Assembly (NCBI GenBank): GCA_029050995.1
Contig: JAIDLO010000098.1
Coordinates: 1 to 6,618, forward strand
Direction of reading: 5' to 3'
Origin: Eubacterium sp.
GTDB lineage: Bacteria; Bacillota; Clostridia; Oscillospirales; Acutalibacteraceae
Length of the DNA: 6,618 nt
Shown here: positions 5,548-6,618 of the stretch, piece by piece
Numbering within the stretch: position 1 is the stretch's first letter
Layout of the letters: every line of letters begins with the position of its first letter
The notes under the pieces: generated by a model
Database searches by the model: none
What the model saw: the letters and a program-made list of their open reading frames with translations, nothing else
Told to the model about the DNA's origin: nothing
Program-made: the position numbers and the translations under genes

Positions 5548-6613
5548 TAAATTAAGTGAAGTAGAAAAAAGATTTGAAGAGGTAAACGATTTGGTTTGCC
5601 AGCCTGAAATCGTTACGGACCAGGAGCAGTACACAAAGCTGATGAAAGAAATAAAGCAGCTTACCCCTGTTGTTGAAAAATTCCGTGAATATAAAAAGGC
5701 AAAGGAAACAAACGAGGAAAGCCGCGCTATGCTTGATGAGGGCGGTCTTGATTCCGATTTTGCCGAAATGGTTAAAGAGGAATTTGAACAGAGTAAAGAG
5801 GATATTGAACGGATTTCCGAAGAGCTTAAAATTCTTCTTTTACCGCGTGACCCGAATGATGACAGGAATGTTATCATAGAAATCCGAGGCGGTGCAGGCG
5901 GCGAGGAAAGTGCCCTGTTTGCAGGCGTTCTTTTCCGTATGTATTCTATGTATGCTGAAGCAAAAGGTTTCAAAACCGAAGTGCTGAATGCAAATGAAAC
6001 AGGTCTTGGCGGCTATAAGGAAATCAGCTTTTCCGTTGATGGCGACGGTGCGTACAGTCGTTTCAAGTTTGAAAGCGGTGTGCACAGAGTACAGCGTGTG
6101 CCTGAAACAGAAAGTCAGGGCAGAATTCATACATCAACTGTTACAGTAGCTGTTCTTCCAGAAGCAGAGGATATTGATTTTGAGCTGAACGAAAAGGATT
6201 TGCAGATAGATACCTTCCGTTCAAGCGGTGCAGGCGGACAGCATATTAATAAAACTTCATCCGCAATCCGAATTACGCATATTCCAACGGGTACTGTTGT
6301 TGAATGCCAGGATGAACGCAGCCAGCATAAGAACAAGGAAAAGGCAATGAAGGTTTTGCGTTCCCGTCTTTATGATGCAGAAAAGGCAAAGCACGATGCA
6401 GAGATAGCAGGCGAGCGTAAATCGCAGGTCGGCACAGGCGACAGAAGCGAAAGAATACGTACCTATAATTACCCGCAGGGCAGAATTTCAGACCATAGAA
6501 TCGGTCTTACGCTTTATAAAATAGAGCAGATGCTCAATGGCGACCTTGATGAGCTTATTGATGCCCTTATCACAGCCGATACAGCCGAAAAGCTGAAAGC
6601 AAGCGAGGAATAA
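5540..6613 (+). CDS. prfA: Peptide chain release factor 1 (RF1)
   Basis: The 357-residue protein is full-length class I release factor 1, which reads UAA and UAG in the ribosomal A site and triggers hydrolysis of peptidyl-tRNA. The N-terminal coiled-coil domain covers about 1-105. The stop-codon recognition tripeptide is PET (188-190, in RVPETESQGRIHTS), the PxT form diagnostic of RF1 rather than the SPF of RF2. The catalytic GGQ is at 232-234 (SSGAGGQHINKTSSAIR), whose Gln is the methylation target of PrmC. The C-terminal RSERIRTYNYPQGRISDHR block is intact. It starts within the last codons of the DUF951 gene and ends TAA immediately followed by TAG. Whether prmC follows cannot be seen, since the window ends 5 bases later. 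Confidence 0.98.
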   Translation: MFDKLSEVEKRFEEVNDLVCQPEIVTDQEQYTKLMKEIKQLTPVVEKFREYKKAKETNEESRAMLDEGGLDSDFAEMVKEEFEQSKEDIERISEELKILLLPRDPNDDRNVIIEIRGGAGGEESALFAGVLFRMYSMYAEAKGFKTEVLNANETGLGGYKEISFSVDGDGAYSRFKFESGVHRVQRVPETESQGRIHTSTVTVAVLPEAEDIDFELNEKDLQIDTFRSSGAGGQHINKTSSAIRITHIPTGTVVECQDERSQHKNKEKAMKVLRSRLYDAEKAKHDAEIAGERKSQVGTGDRSERIRTYNYPQGRISDHRIGLTLYKIEQMLNGDLDELIDALITADTAEKLKASEE

Positions 6614-6618
6614 TAGAA

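Noticed and set aside
5257..5973. Minus-strand 238-residue open frame antisense to DUF951 and prfA
   Set aside because: It is serine- and phenylalanine-rich, as expected of an antisense shadow. The plus strand there carries two well-recognised genes with proper ribosome sites.

Overview
The window looks like chromosomal DNA of a low-GC Gram-positive, most likely a Clostridia member (Oscillospiraceae/Ruminococcaceae-like). The base composition is AT-rich, Shine-Dalgarno sites are strong (GGAGG, AGGAG, AGGTGA), and the ECF vitamin transporter module, the short S1-domain protein and the DUF951 protein all fit that group. Species assignment is inference. All seven genes look intact. I see no phage, transposase, CRISPR or RNA gene.

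Left part (38-3197): a complete energy-coupling-factor transporter. On the minus strand ecfA1 (start corrected to GTG at 2498), ecfA2 and ecfT overlap by 16 nt and 1 nt and form one translationally coupled unit: two ATPases plus the transmembrane coupling subunit. Diverging from it on the plus strand is a 180-residue substrate-binding S component of the PF12822 type, substrate unknown. The 156-bp divergent spacer holds a 43-bp GC-rich palindrome whose outer ends overlap or abut the candidate -35 boxes of both promoters. This is the most striking non-coding element in the window.

Middle (3198-4305): a 10-bp-stem terminator separates the S component gene from a converging alpha/beta-hydrolase (esterase-like) gene. 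The hydrolase has its own promoter (consensus -35 TTGACA, extended -10) and a leader of about 125 nt containing a perfect 12-bp tandem repeat.

Right part (4306-6618): translation genes. A three-domain S1-type RNA-binding protein (minus) diverges from a DUF951 zinc-ribbon-like small protein and prfA, peptide chain release factor 1 (plus), which overlap by 8 nt. The divergent spacer carries a perfect 9+3+9 bp dyad (TTAATTACA / TGTAATTAA), a good promoter for DUF951-prfA, and a duplicated ribosome-binding/start region whose first copy is an ATG-TAA start-stop.

No single new system is proven here. The best leads are regulatory: the G/C-tract palindrome shared by the ECF genes, and the dyad plus start-stop leader at the S1/DUF951-prfA divergence.
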